A DNA stretch of 64,000 nt, taken from assembly GCF_014200605.1 (NCBI RefSeq), contig NZ_JACHCE010000002.1, positions 983,300-1,047,299 of the forward strand, given 5' to 3'. Of the stretch, positions 1-10,888 are shown one piece after another. The notes below the pieces were generated by a model. That model made no database searches, had not been told where the DNA came from, and saw nothing but the letters and a program-made list of their open reading frames with translations. This stretch comes from Pedobacter cryoconitis (GTDB lineage Bacteria; Bacteroidota; Bacteroidia; Sphingobacteriales; Sphingobacteriaceae). The stretch's first letter is position 1. Every line of letters starts with the position of its first letter. The position numbers and the translations under genes were made by a program.

Positions 1-246
1 AGCATATTCAATCAAATCGTAAGCTACCTCAGGTACTTCATCAATATAACTTTGTATTTTCGAATCATTATCTAGCAGAATAATAAAACTTTTGTCAGAT
101 GAGCGGCCTTTGATTGCGTTAATTTTTTCGACTGCTTCTTCGTTTGTAGCGTCACAACCAATACCCCAGACTGTATCAGTAGGATAAAGAATTACACCCC
201 CATTTTTCAAGACCGTTAAAGCCTTGTCAATTTCCGTTTTTAGCAT
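1..246 (-). CDS. L-threonylcarbamoyladenylate synthase (TsaC/Sua5/YrdC), partial
   Basis: The N-terminal 82 codons are present; the gene runs off the left edge. The product starts MLKTEIDKALTVLKNGGVIL and carries the YrdC-family motif PTDTVWGIGCDA at about residues 22-33, followed by the INAIKGRSSDKSF segment that binds nucleotide in this family. The family makes threonylcarbamoyl-AMP from threonine, bicarbonate and ATP for the t6A modification of ANN-decoding tRNAs, in the cytoplasm. The ATG at 246 leaves about 40 bases to the stop of the glycosyltransferase upstream on the same strand, so they may be co-transcribed. Whether it is the short TsaC or the longer Sua5 form cannot be seen here. 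Confidence 0.9.
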   Translation of the reverse strand, partial: MLKTEIDKALTVLKNGGVILYPTDTVWGIGCDATNEEAVEKINAIKGRSSDKSFIILLDNDSKIQSYIDEVPEVAYDLIEYA

Positions 247-287
247 GGTGTAAATTTATTAAATAATCTTGTTATTCAAGCAGGATC

Positions 288-1406
288 TTAAGCCGGCAGG
301 ATCATGTTCCTGTAAGAATTCATCAGTTGACTGGCTAATACCGGGGTATTGAATTTTTGCGCAAAGCTTAATCCTCCCTCTTTCATCCGTTCAGCCAGGT
401 CGGGATCCGCTAAAATAGTATTCACTGCTTTGGCCAGTGCAGTAAAATCATGAGGATCTACATACAGGCTATAAGGGCCGCCAGCCTCTTCCAGGCAGGA
501 ACCTGTGGCAGAAACAACTGGTATTTTACCATAAAGTGCTTCAATTACCGGGATACCAAATCCTTCGTAAAAAGAAGGATAAACAAATACTGTGGCTAAC
601 TGATAAATAGAAGGGAGGTCGGAGAATGGAATATCTTTCAGAAAGATTACCCTTTCTTCGAGGCCCAGGCGCTGAATTTCGGCCATTACTTTTTGTGCAT
701 AGGGCTGCTTTTTACCTACTACAACCAGTTTATAGGCAGGATCGATAGCAGGCAGCGCCCGCACCACAGCCAACAGATTTTTTCGGGGTTCAATAGTCCC
801 TACATTAAGCAGGTACTTCTGTGGCAAACTGTACTTTTCACGTATCTTCTCTTTAAAATCCTGTGGGATCAGCTGTTTAAATGAATCATCACAGGTCTGA
901 TAGAGCACTTCTATTTTTGAAGGGTCAATATGATAATATTTAATAATATCATTTTTTGTCTGTTCGCTGATTGCGATAATATGATCTGCATGCCGACAGG
1001 CATATTTACTTTTAAAATTGTAAATCGTACGGTCTATGAATTTATAGTACTGCGGGTAACGCAAAAAAATAAGATCATGCATAGTAACCATAGTCTGAAT
1101 AGAAGAAGGCATCCCTATTGGGATTTCGTTACTCAAACCGTGATAGATAGTAATATTGTCTTGCTTTAACTGCTTTTTGATACCGAAACTTCTCCATAAC
1201 AAAGAAGATTTCCGGGGAAGCATAAGATGGATATTCTCCTTTTTGAAAAAAGAAGAAATCTGCCCGTGACTTTTGACCTTCGGGCTGTAAACAAAGTATT
1301 GGTTTTGAGGAAAAAATTCTGATAACTGTAAAACAAGAGATCTGCTGTAATTACCTAAACCAGTCAGGTTATTGGCAGCCCTTTTTCCGTCAAAACCAAT
1401 ATTCAT
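288..1406 (-). CDS. Glycosyltransferase, GT4-like (GT-B fold)
   Basis: 372-aa cytosolic or membrane-associated retaining glycosyltransferase. The N-terminal half has the acceptor-side motif GKRAANNLTGLGNY. The C-terminal half has NVGTIEPRKN (about 202-210) and the EX7E signature with E281 and E289 in FYEGFGIPVIEALYG, which binds the sugar-nucleotide diphosphate in GT4 enzymes. No signal peptide or clear transmembrane segment is seen. The ATG shares one base with the dapD stop (TAATG), implying translational coupling. Donor and acceptor cannot be told from sequence; a cell-surface polysaccharide or glycolipid role is typical of the family but is inference here. Confidence 0.88.
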   Translation of the reverse strand: MNIGFDGKRAANNLTGLGNYSRSLVLQLSEFFPQNQYFVYSPKVKSHGQISSFFKKENIHLMLPRKSSLLWRSFGIKKQLKQDNITIYHGLSNEIPIGMPSSIQTMVTMHDLIFLRYPQYYKFIDRTIYNFKSKYACRHADHIIAISEQTKNDIIKYYHIDPSKIEVLYQTCDDSFKQLIPQDFKEKIREKYSLPQKYLLNVGTIEPRKNLLAVVRALPAIDPAYKLVVVGKKQPYAQKVMAEIQRLGLEERVIFLKDIPFSDLPSIYQLATVFVYPSFYEGFGIPVIEALYGKIPVVSATGSCLEEAGGPYSLYVDPHDFTALAKAVNTILADPDLAERMKEGGLSFAQKFNTPVLASQLMNSYRNMILPA

Positions 1407-2230
1407 TAAACTGCTACGTTATTTTCTCTTAATGCATCATTAAGTGAAGTCTTTTTATCTGTAGACTCTTTACGTTTTCCGATGATCAGTGCACATGGAA
1501 CCTGGTAATCACCTGCAGGGAATTTTTTAGTATAACTTCCTGGGATCACTACTGATCTTGCAGGCACGATACCCTTATATTCAACAGGAGTACTTCCCGT
1601 AACGTCAATAATTTTAGTAGAAGCAGTCAATACAACGTTTGCGCCTAAAACAGCCTCACGTTCTACGCGTACACCTTCCACAACAATAGCTCTTGAACCT
1701 AAGAAACAATTGTCTTCAATGATAACCGGAGCAGCTTGAATCGGCTCTAAAACGCCACCAATACCAACACCACCACTTAAATGTACATGTTTTCCGATTT
1801 GTGCACATGAACCTACAGTAGCCCAGGTATCCACCATTGTACCTTCATCAATATAAGCACCGATGTTCACATAAGAAGGCATTAAGATTACCCCTTTAGA
1901 TAAGTATGCTCCATAACGTGCACTTGCACCAGGAACAACTCTTACACCCAGTTCTTTATAATTGGTCTTCAATTTCATTTTATCATGAAATACAAAAGGG
2001 CCAACTTCAATTTCTTTCATTTCTCTGATAGGGAAGTAAAGAATAACAGCTTTCTTTATCCACTCATTGATTCCCCAAGAATTTAGAATTGGTTCAGCAA
2101 CACGGATTTCTCCTTTATCAAGCTGCATGACTACAGTCTCGATCGCTTCACAATATTCAGTATATTCTAATAAAGTTCTGTCTTCCCAGGCAGCCTCTAT
2201 TAACTTTTTCAACTCTTTAATCATTATCAA
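1406..2230 (-). CDS. dapD: 2,3,4,5-tetrahydropyridine-2,6-dicarboxylate N-succinyltransferase
   Basis: 274 aa, the same length as typical DapD. The central part (about 105-220) is a left-handed beta-helix made of hexapeptide repeats, visible as runs such as VGSCAQIGKHVHLSGGVGIG. The enzyme transfers succinyl from succinyl-CoA to tetrahydrodipicolinate in the lysine and meso-diaminopimelate pathway, feeding peptidoglycan synthesis. It ends in a one-base TAATG overlap with the downstream glycosyltransferase. It is divergent from the Hsp15-like gene, with a 71-base AT-rich intergenic region. Confidence 0.95.
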   Translation of the reverse strand: MIMIKELKKLIEAAWEDRTLLEYTEYCEAIETVVMQLDKGEIRVAEPILNSWGINEWIKKAVILYFPIREMKEIEVGPFVFHDKMKLKTNYKELGVRVVPGASARYGAYLSKGVILMPSYVNIGAYIDEGTMVDTWATVGSCAQIGKHVHLSGGVGIGGVLEPIQAAPVIIEDNCFLGSRAIVVEGVRVEREAVLGANVVLTASTKIIDVTGSTPVEYKGIVPARSVVIPGSYTKKFPAGDYQVPCALIIGKRKESTDKKTSLNDALRENNVAV

Positions 2231-2265
2231 TTTTATTTTTTCACAAAATAAATCAATTTTATGTA

Positions 2266-2294
2266 TTGCGCGATCTTTTACTTGTGTATTTTTG
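2266..2294 (+). promoter_or_regulatory. Bacteroidota-type promoter before the Hsp15-like gene
   Basis: A TTG at 2266-2268 and TATTTTTG at 2287-2294 fit the TTG / TAnnTTTG -33/-7 layout known from Bacteroidota, with 18 bases between. The start codon at 2302 lies only seven bases after the -7 box, so the transcript would have almost no leader. Pattern match only. Confidence 0.45.
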
Positions 2295-2301
2295 ATTTTT
2301 T

Positions 2302-2712
2302 ATGGCAGAGCAGGAAAAATTAAGGATAGATAAATACTTGTGGGCAATAAGATTGTTTAAAACAAGAACTTTAGCAACTGAAGCGTGTAAAGCCGGCCGT
2401 GTTAAATTTAACGGTCAGAATGTGAAAGCTTCTGTAGTAGTAAAACCCGGAGATGTTTACCAGGTTTCCAAAGGGATCGAGAAAAAAGTAATCGAAGTAG
2501 TTGAGCTTTTGTATACCAGGGTAGAATCTAAGATTGCGGTTACAAAATATAAAGATATTACCCCGCTGGAAGAAACCCAGGGCTATAAATCAATGTTCCA
2601 TTCTCCGGTATTGATCCGGGACAGAGGAGCCGGCAGGCCTACTAAAAGAGACCGCAGGGAGATTGACGATTTAACAGGCAGTCTGTTTGATGACGATAAA
2701 AAAGAAGAATAA
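2302..2712 (+). CDS. Hsp15-like S4-domain RNA-binding protein
   Basis: 136 aa. An S4 RNA-binding domain fills residues 5-65 (LRIDKYLWAIRLFKTRTLAT, then GRVKFNGQNVKASVVVKPGD), followed by a basic tail. This is the layout of Hsp15/HslR, which in E. coli binds stalled 50S subunits carrying nascent peptidyl-tRNA. Single gene; it ends just before a bidirectional terminator that faces the Skp-like gene. A generic S4 protein is the alternative, but the DKYLW start and length fit the Hsp15 family well. Confidence 0.85.
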   Translation: MAEQEKLRIDKYLWAIRLFKTRTLATEACKAGRVKFNGQNVKASVVVKPGDVYQVSKGIEKKVIEVVELLYTRVESKIAVTKYKDITPLEETQGYKSMFHSPVLIRDRGAGRPTKRDRREIDDLTGSLFDDDKKEE

Positions 2713-2716
2713 GCAT

Positions 2717-2775
2717 AAAAAAGCCCCCAAATAGTGTCTAACTTTTTGGGGGCAGTGCAATTCCGGGGCTTTTTT
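2717..2775. terminator. Bidirectional terminator with two competing stems
   Basis: The outer stem pairs AAAAAAGCCCC (2717-2727) with GGGGCTTTTTT (2765-2775). An inner alternative pairs GCCCCCAAA (2723-2731) with TTTGGGGGC (2745-2753). The two cannot form fully together. T-tracts on both strands suit the convergent Hsp15-like and Skp-like genes. Confidence 0.8.
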
Positions 2776-2790
2776 ATGAGCTGTAGCAGC

Positions 2791-3402
2791 TTATTTTTTG
2801 TCAGCTTTGTAACCGTCATTAAGACCGGTAATTACTTCACTTGTCACATCCAGAGAAGGATCAGCGAATAAAATTGCACTGTTACCTTTCTGGTAAGTCA
2901 ATACCATTTTATAGCCTTTACCTTTAGCATAGATTTTCAGGTAGTCAGCAATTTTGTTGTACAATTTTTCTTGTTCAGCACCTTGCTCATTTTGCAATGC
3001 TGCACCAGCATTTTGCTGATAAGCCTGTAATTCCTGTTGTTTACGTGCTAATCTTTGTTCAGTAGTCGCTCTCTGGTCAGCAGGTAAAGTATTTTGAGTT
3101 TGCTGATATTGAGCAACCTCACGCTGGAAAGCTTGTTGTTTAGCAGCAAGATCAGTTTGAGCAGCTTTAGATTTAGCATCTAATTTAACCTTAAGATCTT
3201 TGAAGTACTGGTACTTGGTTAATAAAGAATCCGAATTTACATAAACGATAGGCTCGTTAGCTTTAACTGGAGTTGCAGCAGCGTCAGTTTTTACCGCAGT
3301 ATCAGTCGCAGCTTTATTGTCTTTATTCTGGCAGGATGCCATTACTGAAACTAATGCTACAGCGGTAGCCAGTGTGCTTAGTTTGAAGGATGTTCTGTTC
3401 AT
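2791..3402 (-). CDS. OmpH/Skp-family periplasmic chaperone, lipoprotein form
   Basis: 203 aa. A lipoprotein signal peptide ends in the lipobox VMASC with the lipidated Cys at residue 24. A low-complexity Ala/Thr/Lys linker follows, then a long charged coiled coil (about 70-160, rich in Gln, Ala, Lys and Glu), as in the tentacles of Skp/OmpH. The C-terminus has the family's MVLTYQKGNSAILFADPSLD segment. Skp chaperones carry unfolded outer-membrane proteins across the periplasm; lipid anchoring is a variation on soluble Skp. It is distinct from the two signal-peptidase-I type copies beside bamA in this window. Confidence 0.85.
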   Translation of the reverse strand: MNRTSFKLSTLATAVALVSVMASCQNKDNKAATDTAVKTDAAATPVKANEPIVYVNSDSLLTKYQYFKDLKVKLDAKSKAAQTDLAAKQQAFQREVAQYQQTQNTLPADQRATTEQRLARKQQELQAYQQNAGAALQNEQGAEQEKLYNKIADYLKIYAKGKGYKMVLTYQKGNSAILFADPSLDVTSEVITGLNDGYKADKK

Positions 3403-3488
3403 TTATGCGCTTATTATTTTTTGTGGGTTTTAATTCTTTTTCAGTTATCGTACCCTTTTCTGCTTTAAAAGAATGGGAGAAATTTTAG

Positions 3489-3496
3489 CAAATATA
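3489..3496 (-). promoter_or_regulatory. -7 promoter element (TATATTTG) of the Skp-like lipoprotein gene
   Basis: Read on the minus strand the site is TATATTTG, a perfect TAnnTTTG box. It would start transcription near 3480, giving a leader of about 80 bases. No clear -33 box was found. Confidence 0.4.
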
Positions 3497-3575
3497 AAAT
3501 TTCCAATTTAGTATCCTAAATAACTTGTTTTTTTTGGGTCACTAATGCACTTTTTTGCTCAAATAGTTATCCACA

Positions 3576-5591
<2,016 letters not shown>

Positions 5592-5611
5592 GCATTAAGC
5601 TTTAATCGCAT

Positions 5612-5649
5612 AAAAAAGGAGATGTCTGTAAAAAGACACCTCCTTTTTT
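5612..5649. terminator. Terminator after gyrB, bidirectional
   Basis: AAAAAAGGAGATGTC (5612-5626) pairs with GACACCTCCTTTTTT (5635-5649) with one A/C mismatch and an 8-base loop. A and T tracts on both sides serve gyrB and the convergent bestrophin-like gene. Confidence 0.85.
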
Positions 5650-5680
5650 CATAAAATATAAGCCAATCAATTCCCTTATA

Positions 5681-6610
5681 CTATAAGATATAATAGGTTT
5701 TGGAATTATGCACAGGCTCCATTGCCATTTTGTCTTCCTGGTAATGTGCATCATTTAACATCTGAGATAAATCACGTTCTATTGTTCTCGAAATGGTCGT
5801 TGTAGGCGTATCAGTAGGTTTATTCTCAAAAGGGTCTTGCAGATGAATAGCCATTTTCTCAATTAACAGGAATGCAGCTGCAATAGCAATTACTACAGGC
5901 ACTTCGATATAACCAAAAAACTCAATCAGTCCGAAAGGCAGCATAATAATAAACAGGTAAATCGTCATATTAATATACTTACTATAAGTCACCGGGAACA
6001 CCGTATTTTTAATCCTTTCAGAACCACCCATACGGTCACACAGATTAGACAAAGTTCTATCGATTTCTACCTGCTGATAAGTATTAATCCAGCCTTCTTT
6101 AACCGCCATTTTGATATCCCTTGCATGTAATTCTAAAATAGACATCGGGATGTTTTTATAACGGCTGATAAAATCAAGTTCCTCAGGTTTCATAAACTTA
6201 TCCAGTCCGAGTACCGGGCTGGTATTTCTCAGCGACTGACTTAAACCATGGGCCCAGGCAATCTGTCTTTTTACAAAACGCTCTTTAAATAACTGGATCT
6301 CTGCAGAATAATAAGGGTCATCAATAAAATACAGGATCTGTCTGGTCAGAGATCTTGAATCATTGACAATTGCACCCCATAGGATACGTGCTTCCCACCA
6401 GCGGTCATAAGCCTGGTTAGAGCGGAACGCTAATAAAAGGGAGATCACAGTTCCTAAAAGTGCAGGAACAGCAATTGGAATAGAAATTCTGGTAAAATGA
6501 AAGTTTTCATAAAGGACTACGATACCAACGGCATACACAGAAACTAAAATCAGATCTTTATAGATTTTGCCAAATATATAACTAAGCGGGACATTCTTCT
6601 TTAATAACAT
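5681..6610 (-). CDS. Bestrophin-like (UPF0187) inner-membrane channel protein
   Basis: 309 aa. The N-terminus holds two hydrophobic segments (about 22-40 and 44-62) followed by the family hallmark LLAFRSNQAYDRWWEARILWG at about 58-78. Two more hydrophobic segments lie near 212-250. Bacterial bestrophin homologues form pentameric ion channels in the inner membrane, some shown to be cation-selective; the ion here is unknown. It sits 23 bases downstream of a universal-stress-like gene on the same strand and probably shares its transcript. Confidence 0.85.
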   Translation of the reverse strand: MLLKKNVPLSYIFGKIYKDLILVSVYAVGIVVLYENFHFTRISIPIAVPALLGTVISLLLAFRSNQAYDRWWEARILWGAIVNDSRSLTRQILYFIDDPYYSAEIQLFKERFVKRQIAWAHGLSQSLRNTSPVLGLDKFMKPEELDFISRYKNIPMSILELHARDIKMAVKEGWINTYQQVEIDRTLSNLCDRMGGSERIKNTVFPVTYSKYINMTIYLFIIMLPFGLIEFFGYIEVPVVIAIAAAFLLIEKMAIHLQDPFENKPTDTPTTTISRTIERDLSQMLNDAHYQEDKMAMEPVHNSKTYYIL

Positions 6611-6633
6611 AATAGATGTTTTAAAATTAATAA

Positions 6634-7122
6634 CTAGACAAGCTGGGCTGTTTCCTGCTCCAGAGCGATCTTTTTGTTGGTTTTAACCGATGGTTCATCC
6701 TGAACGACATCAATTACCGGGATACCCGATTTATTCAAAAAAACATCAGGGTTGATGCTGTATTTAGAGATTGGGCGGAAACTATAAGTAACAGGACAGT
6801 AAATGAAATCCACCTCATTCGCTTCAGCGAAATTTCTGAAGGCAGCCATTGTACTCCCATAGAAATATTCAATTCCTACAGCACTTACTTTTTCTGCATA
6901 CTTTTTTTTGAAGTCGTAACATGCCTTATGAAAAGATTCTGGAATCTGTCCATACTCGGTACTTCGGCGGGAGAGCATTAATAAATCAGAGATAGAATCA
7001 GTTAGCTTATAAGCATGAAAGAAAATAATCTTAACCGGTTCGCTTTTAAAATTCTTTAAAATATCCTCTGTTAGATAGACCGATGTTTCGTTGAAATCTG
7101 TAGGAATTAAAATGGTTTTCAT
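6634..7122 (-). CDS. Universal-stress-protein-like protein
   Basis: 162 aa. The start MKTILIPTDFNETSVYL matches the first beta strand and loop of the Usp fold, and IIFFHAYKLTDS matches its second strand. The ATP-binding GX2GX9G motif common in UspA paralogues is not obvious, so nucleotide binding is doubtful. Function beyond a cytoplasmic stress role is not known from sequence. It is followed at 23 bases by the bestrophin-like gene. Confidence 0.65.
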   Translation of the reverse strand: MKTILIPTDFNETSVYLTEDILKNFKSEPVKIIFFHAYKLTDSISDLLMLSRRSTEYGQIPESFHKACYDFKKKYAEKVSAVGIEYFYGSTMAAFRNFAEANEVDFIYCPVTYSFRPISKYSINPDVFLNKSGIPVIDVVQDEPSVKTNKKIALEQETAQLV

Positions 7123-7265
7123 ATTGTATCTTGATTAGTTAATGATACAATAGTACAGGCCGTACATTACAGCCACATAAGAGTGAGATTAGAGCGGGAT
7201 TAGAATTGTAAGTAAGCCCGATAAATGGGGCTTAAAAGCTGAATTATTGAAAACCAGTGGCTTAA

Positions 7266-8630
7266 TTAAAGAGCGCGGGGCAGTAGAATACTCATTTCAG
7301 TTCCTGATTCCTGAACTGTTTTAATTGCAATACTGCCTTTGTGCAGTCGGATAATATTTAAAGATAAAGGAAGACCTACCCCATAGCCATTATAGCGTGT
7401 TGTATTCGACGCACGGAAAAAAGGTTCAAACACATGCTGTAATTCATCCTCAGGAATTCCGATACCCTGATCTTTCACACTAATTACAATATTTGTTCTT
7501 GTCACTGACAAACCCAGGTCAACAACCCTGTTGTCAGAATATTTACACGCATTGTTAACAATGTTGGTTACAGCCAATTTAATCAGGTTTAAATTACCAT
7601 GCAGATTAATGCTTTCCGGATTATCAGGAAGTTTAGAAAGGTCTATCCGGATCTGGTTTTCCGGGTTAACCAGGTCAATAGACTCTTTGACATCCCAGAT
7701 CAGCTCATCCAGACGGATATCTTCCCAGCGCTGTTTTTCTCCGTCAAAGCCCGATTGTGCTAAACTCAGCAAACTGGTCAGAATGTTTTCAAGTCTTTCC
7801 GCCTCCGCTTGAATTGTGGCCAGTGATTTTTGAAATTCGGGGTCCAGATGTCCGGCCCTAAACACTGCCAGTTCAGCTTCCCCGCTGATAATCGTTAAAG
7901 GCGTCCTTAATTCATGCGAAGCATTACTGATAAAATTATTCTGCGTTTCAAATGCAGTCTGCAGCCTGTCCAGCATATCATTAAAAGTCTGTGTAATTTC
8001 CGCAATCTCATCACTGCCTTTAATTAGCGGCAGGCGCTGATGTAAATTTTCTGCACTGATCCCTTTCGCCTTCTTAATCAATTCCCTGATTGGTTTAAAA
8101 GTAAAATCAGAAAACTTTCTTCCCACAAAATAGGATAGGGCTACCGAAAGGAAAAAACCTGCAAACAAGATCTTCTGCAGATCCTTTAGCTCCCTGTAAC
8201 CATAAGGATCTTTAGCCGAAATAATAACTATATAGCCATTTGGGCCCTGTTTTAAGTATTTACCTGCATAAAATACATTCTCATTTCTATAACGGGCCAT
8301 CTGACCGGATTCTATGGTTTTATAAAAACTGGAAGGCAGGTGTACCCTTTTATCAAAAGCTATTTTGCTTGCCTTGTCGGCTAAAAAAACCTGTTCCTCC
8401 TCTTGTGGAAGACGTTCCAGATATTTTTGACGTGCCTCTCTGTATTCAACTGTGTTTGCTCCGGTAGCCAGTTTAATCTGGCTCGCTATATTTACCCTGG
8501 CTTCCAGTCTTTTGTAGAAATCTTCAAAAGCAAACTCATTGGCAAAATACCAGACAAAACCACTTAATAAAGAGATGATAACGGCTGATAGAATAGCAAA
8601 TAAGAAAGTGATGCGGGTATTTAAATTCAT
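7266..8630 (-). CDS. Membrane sensor histidine kinase
   Basis: 454 aa. Transmembrane segments at about 7-29 and 153-172 flank a periplasmic sensor region of about 120 residues. A HAMP domain follows (about 172-226), then the phospho-acceptor H-box ISNASHELRTPLTI with His239. The ATPase domain has the N-box NIVNNACKYS, the G1 box DQGIGIPEDE and the G2 box GYGVGLPLSL. It should phosphorylate the response regulator encoded directly upstream, whose stop overlaps this ATG by one base (TAATG). The signal is unknown; the architecture resembles CusS/BaeS-type envelope or metal sensors but no metal-resistance genes lie nearby. Confidence 0.93.
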   Translation of the reverse strand: MNLNTRITFLFAILSAVIISLLSGFVWYFANEFAFEDFYKRLEARVNIASQIKLATGANTVEYREARQKYLERLPQEEEQVFLADKASKIAFDKRVHLPSSFYKTIESGQMARYRNENVFYAGKYLKQGPNGYIVIISAKDPYGYRELKDLQKILFAGFFLSVALSYFVGRKFSDFTFKPIRELIKKAKGISAENLHQRLPLIKGSDEIAEITQTFNDMLDRLQTAFETQNNFISNASHELRTPLTIISGEAELAVFRAGHLDPEFQKSLATIQAEAERLENILTSLLSLAQSGFDGEKQRWEDIRLDELIWDVKESIDLVNPENQIRIDLSKLPDNPESINLHGNLNLIKLAVTNIVNNACKYSDNRVVDLGLSVTRTNIVISVKDQGIGIPEDELQHVFEPFFRASNTTRYNGYGVGLPLSLNIIRLHKGSIAIKTVQESGTEMSILLPRAL

Positions 8631-9313
8631 TACATTGATTTTTCTTTTAACAGATAGCCAAGACCAACTACCGTATGGATCAGATTGGTACTAAAACCCT
8701 TGTCTATTTTCTTTCTGAGGTAATTGACATAAACATCAACCACATTGGTTCCCATATTAAAATCAATATCCCATACATTCTCAAGGATATCAATTCTGGA
8801 TAAAGTCTTATTTTTATTCCTGGCAAAAAACTGAAGCAGGCGGTATTCGGTAGCTGTAAGTGTGATTTCCTGATCAGCTCTGGTTACCGTTTTACCAGAA
8901 ATATTGATTTGTAAATCACCTATGGTAATAATCTCGTCAGCCTGTTGAAAACCAGCATACCTTCTTAACAGAGTACGTATGCGGGCACTAAGCTCAGCAA
9001 TTTTGAAAGGTTTGACCAGGTAATCATCAGCACCATTGTCCAGTCCGGTCACTATATTTTCAGTACTTCCAAGTGCAGTAAGCATGATAATAGGTGTCTG
9101 CGGGTAATTTTTCTTGATTTGTTTACACAAGTCAAGCCCGTTAATTCCCGGAAGCATAATATCAAGAATAATCAGGGCAAAAGAATGTGCGCCAACCATT
9201 TCTAAAGCAATAAATCCGTCGGGGGCTATACTTAACTCAAATCCCTCATTGCTTAAACCTCTTTTCAAAACAGACACCACATTCGGCTCGTCCTCAACAA
9301 TAAGAAGTTTCAT
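8630..9313 (-). CDS. OmpR/PhoB-family response regulator
   Basis: 227 aa starting at the ATG at 9313 (MKLLIVEDEPNVVSVL); a TTG two codons upstream is less likely. The receiver domain has acidic residues D8 and E9 region, phospho-acceptor D51 in LIILDIMLPG, the TAL threonine and KPF lysine. The winged-helix C-terminal domain (about 130-225) ends VVDVYVNYLRKKID...TVVGLGYLL. It regulates transcription once phosphorylated by the kinase translated from the same mRNA. Targets cannot be told from the sequence. Confidence 0.93.
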   Translation of the reverse strand: MKLLIVEDEPNVVSVLKRGLSNEGFELSIAPDGFIALEMVGAHSFALIILDIMLPGINGLDLCKQIKKNYPQTPIIMLTALGSTENIVTGLDNGADDYLVKPFKIAELSARIRTLLRRYAGFQQADEIITIGDLQINISGKTVTRADQEITLTATEYRLLQFFARNKNKTLSRIDILENVWDIDFNMGTNVVDVYVNYLRKKIDKGFSTNLIHTVVGLGYLLKEKSM

Positions 9314-9335
9314 AAGCAAATATTTTATTTGAACA

Positions 9336-9343
9336 CAAATTTA
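9336..9343 (-). promoter_or_regulatory. -7 promoter element (TAAATTTG) of the two-component operon
   Basis: On the minus strand the site reads TAAATTTG, a TAnnTTTG box. It predicts a start near 9328 and a leader of about 15 bases before the ATG at 9313. No strong -33 box was found. Confidence 0.4.
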
Positions 9344-9359
9344 AGCAGAATAAGCAAAA

Positions 9360-9791
9360 TTAGCCCGGTTTGGACGAAAATAGAATCTTTAGCTTCTTAT
9401 AATTGATTTTTGCATGATATTTATGGAATATATCACTCCCTAAAATAGCTACAATCCGCGGGTGCCCCATTAATACATAAGCATCATTTACTGTTTCCAG
9501 ATCCAGTGCAACCGCAGGATAAGATTTAATAATCAGCTTACCGATTTTTAGTTTTGGGATTACAGCCTGTATCGTGCTCGAAGTGGTAAACAGCGTAGTC
9601 GCATTTGCATCTTCGGGAATCATGATATCGTCGCTGTTCTGCTCAATAAAAGTTTTATTAAATACAGATCTCGAAGCTCCTGTATCTACAACCGCCCAGT
9701 GTTTAGTGCCAAAAACAACGATTTCCACCAATAAGTGGAAACCGTCATCATTTAAATTTATTAAAGTAAGAGGTACTGTGATTGTCCGCAT
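9360..9791 (-). CDS. Retropepsin-like aspartyl protease
   Basis: 143 aa. The catalytic motif AVVDTGASRSVF is present, with Asp36-Thr-Gly-Ala-Ser40, and a later ILGSD matches the hydrophobic-hydrophobic-Gly motif of retropepsin-like proteins. The length fits a single-domain enzyme that would act as a dimer. No signal peptide is visible, so it would be cytoplasmic. It overlaps the mdh stop by one base (TAATG) and must be translated with mdh. A link to malate dehydrogenase function is not established. Substrate unknown. Confidence 0.75.
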   Translation of the reverse strand: MRTITVPLTLINLNDDGFHLLVEIVVFGTKHWAVVDTGASRSVFNKTFIEQNSDDIMIPEDANATTLFTTSSTIQAVIPKLKIGKLIIKSYPAVALDLETVNDAYVLMGHPRIVAILGSDIFHKYHAKINYKKLKILFSSKPG

Positions 9792-10729
9792 TAAATCAGC
9801 TTCATATCTTTCAGTACATTATTCATTGCCCTTACTGCATCAGCGCTCTTATTGAAAGCCGCTTGCTCCTGTTCATTCAATTTATAATCTATAATTTGTT
9901 CCCAGCCATTACGGCCTACAATTACAGGAACACCCAGGCAGATATCCGACTGGCCATATTCGCCATCAAGGGCTACACAGCAGGTAAATAATTTTTTCTC
10001 ATCGCGTACAATGCTCTCCACTAAAGCGGCGCCGGCAGCACCAGGTGCATACCATGCCGAAGTACCCAGTAAACCAGTTAAGGTCGCTCCACCCACCATG
10101 GTATCAGCAGCAACTTTAGCCAGTACCTCAGCAGATAAAAGGTTCGTCACAGGTAAACTCTGGTAAGTTGCGTAACGTGTTAATGGAATCATCGTTGTAT
10201 CGCCATGTCCGCCAATAACGAATCCCTGTAAATCATTTGAATTACAATTTAATGCAACGCTCAGGTAATATTTAAATCTTGCGCTGTCCAATGTACCACC
10301 CATACCAATGATTCTGTTTTTAGGCAGTCCCAGTGATTTAAGCGACAAATAAGTCATCGTATCCATTGGATTACTGATCACGATAATAATCGCATCAGGA
10401 GAGAACTTCAATATATTTTCGGCAACACCTTTAACAATACCAGCATTGATACCAATCAGCTCTTCGCGGGTCATTCCCGGTTTACGCGGAAGGCCAGAGG
10501 TAATTACAGCTACTGCAGAGCCTGCAGTCTGGCTGTAGTCATTAGTCACACCAGTAATTTTAGTATTAAAACCCAATAATGCGGCAGTCTGCATCATATC
10601 AATAGCTTTACCTTCAGCAAAACCTTCTTTAATATCTAATAAAACTAACTCTTCTGCTAATTCTTTTCTAGCAATATTATCTGCACAAGTAGCACCAACT
10701 GCTCCTGCACCAACAACTGTTATCTTCAT
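9791..10729 (-). CDS. mdh: Malate dehydrogenase (LDH-like family)
   Basis: 312 aa. The N-terminal Rossmann motif MKITVVGAGAVGATCADN is followed by Asp32 in LLDIKEG, which selects NAD. Substrate-side arginines R82 and R88 lie in GLPRKPGMTR, R151 in DSARFKYYL, and catalytic His175 in GGHGDTTMIP. R82 at the specificity position favours malate/oxaloacetate over lactate/pyruvate. Cytosolic TCA-cycle enzyme. First gene of a two-gene operon with an aspartyl-protease gene; the upstream 251-base gap is divergent with the lipocalin gene. Confidence 0.95.
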   Translation of the reverse strand: MKITVVGAGAVGATCADNIARKELAEELVLLDIKEGFAEGKAIDMMQTAALLGFNTKITGVTNDYSQTAGSAVAVITSGLPRKPGMTREELIGINAGIVKGVAENILKFSPDAIIIVISNPMDTMTYLSLKSLGLPKNRIIGMGGTLDSARFKYYLSVALNCNSNDLQGFVIGGHGDTTMIPLTRYATYQSLPVTNLLSAEVLAKVAADTMVGGATLTGLLGTSAWYAPGAAGAALVESIVRDEKKLFTCCVALDGEYGQSDICLGVPVIVGRNGWEQIIDYKLNEQEQAAFNKSADAVRAMNNVLKDMKLI

Positions 10730-10888
10730 GGATTCAATTTTTAAATTGTAATAAAATCTTCATTAGATCTTCCTGCCCAAGTTATAAAATTTAAGGCATT
10801 ATTAGAAAATTTCGACATATTCTTAGCTAAAGTTTAAAATTGCTTTTTAAAACTTTATCAGACCTTCGTGGTTTTATGAGAAAGAATT

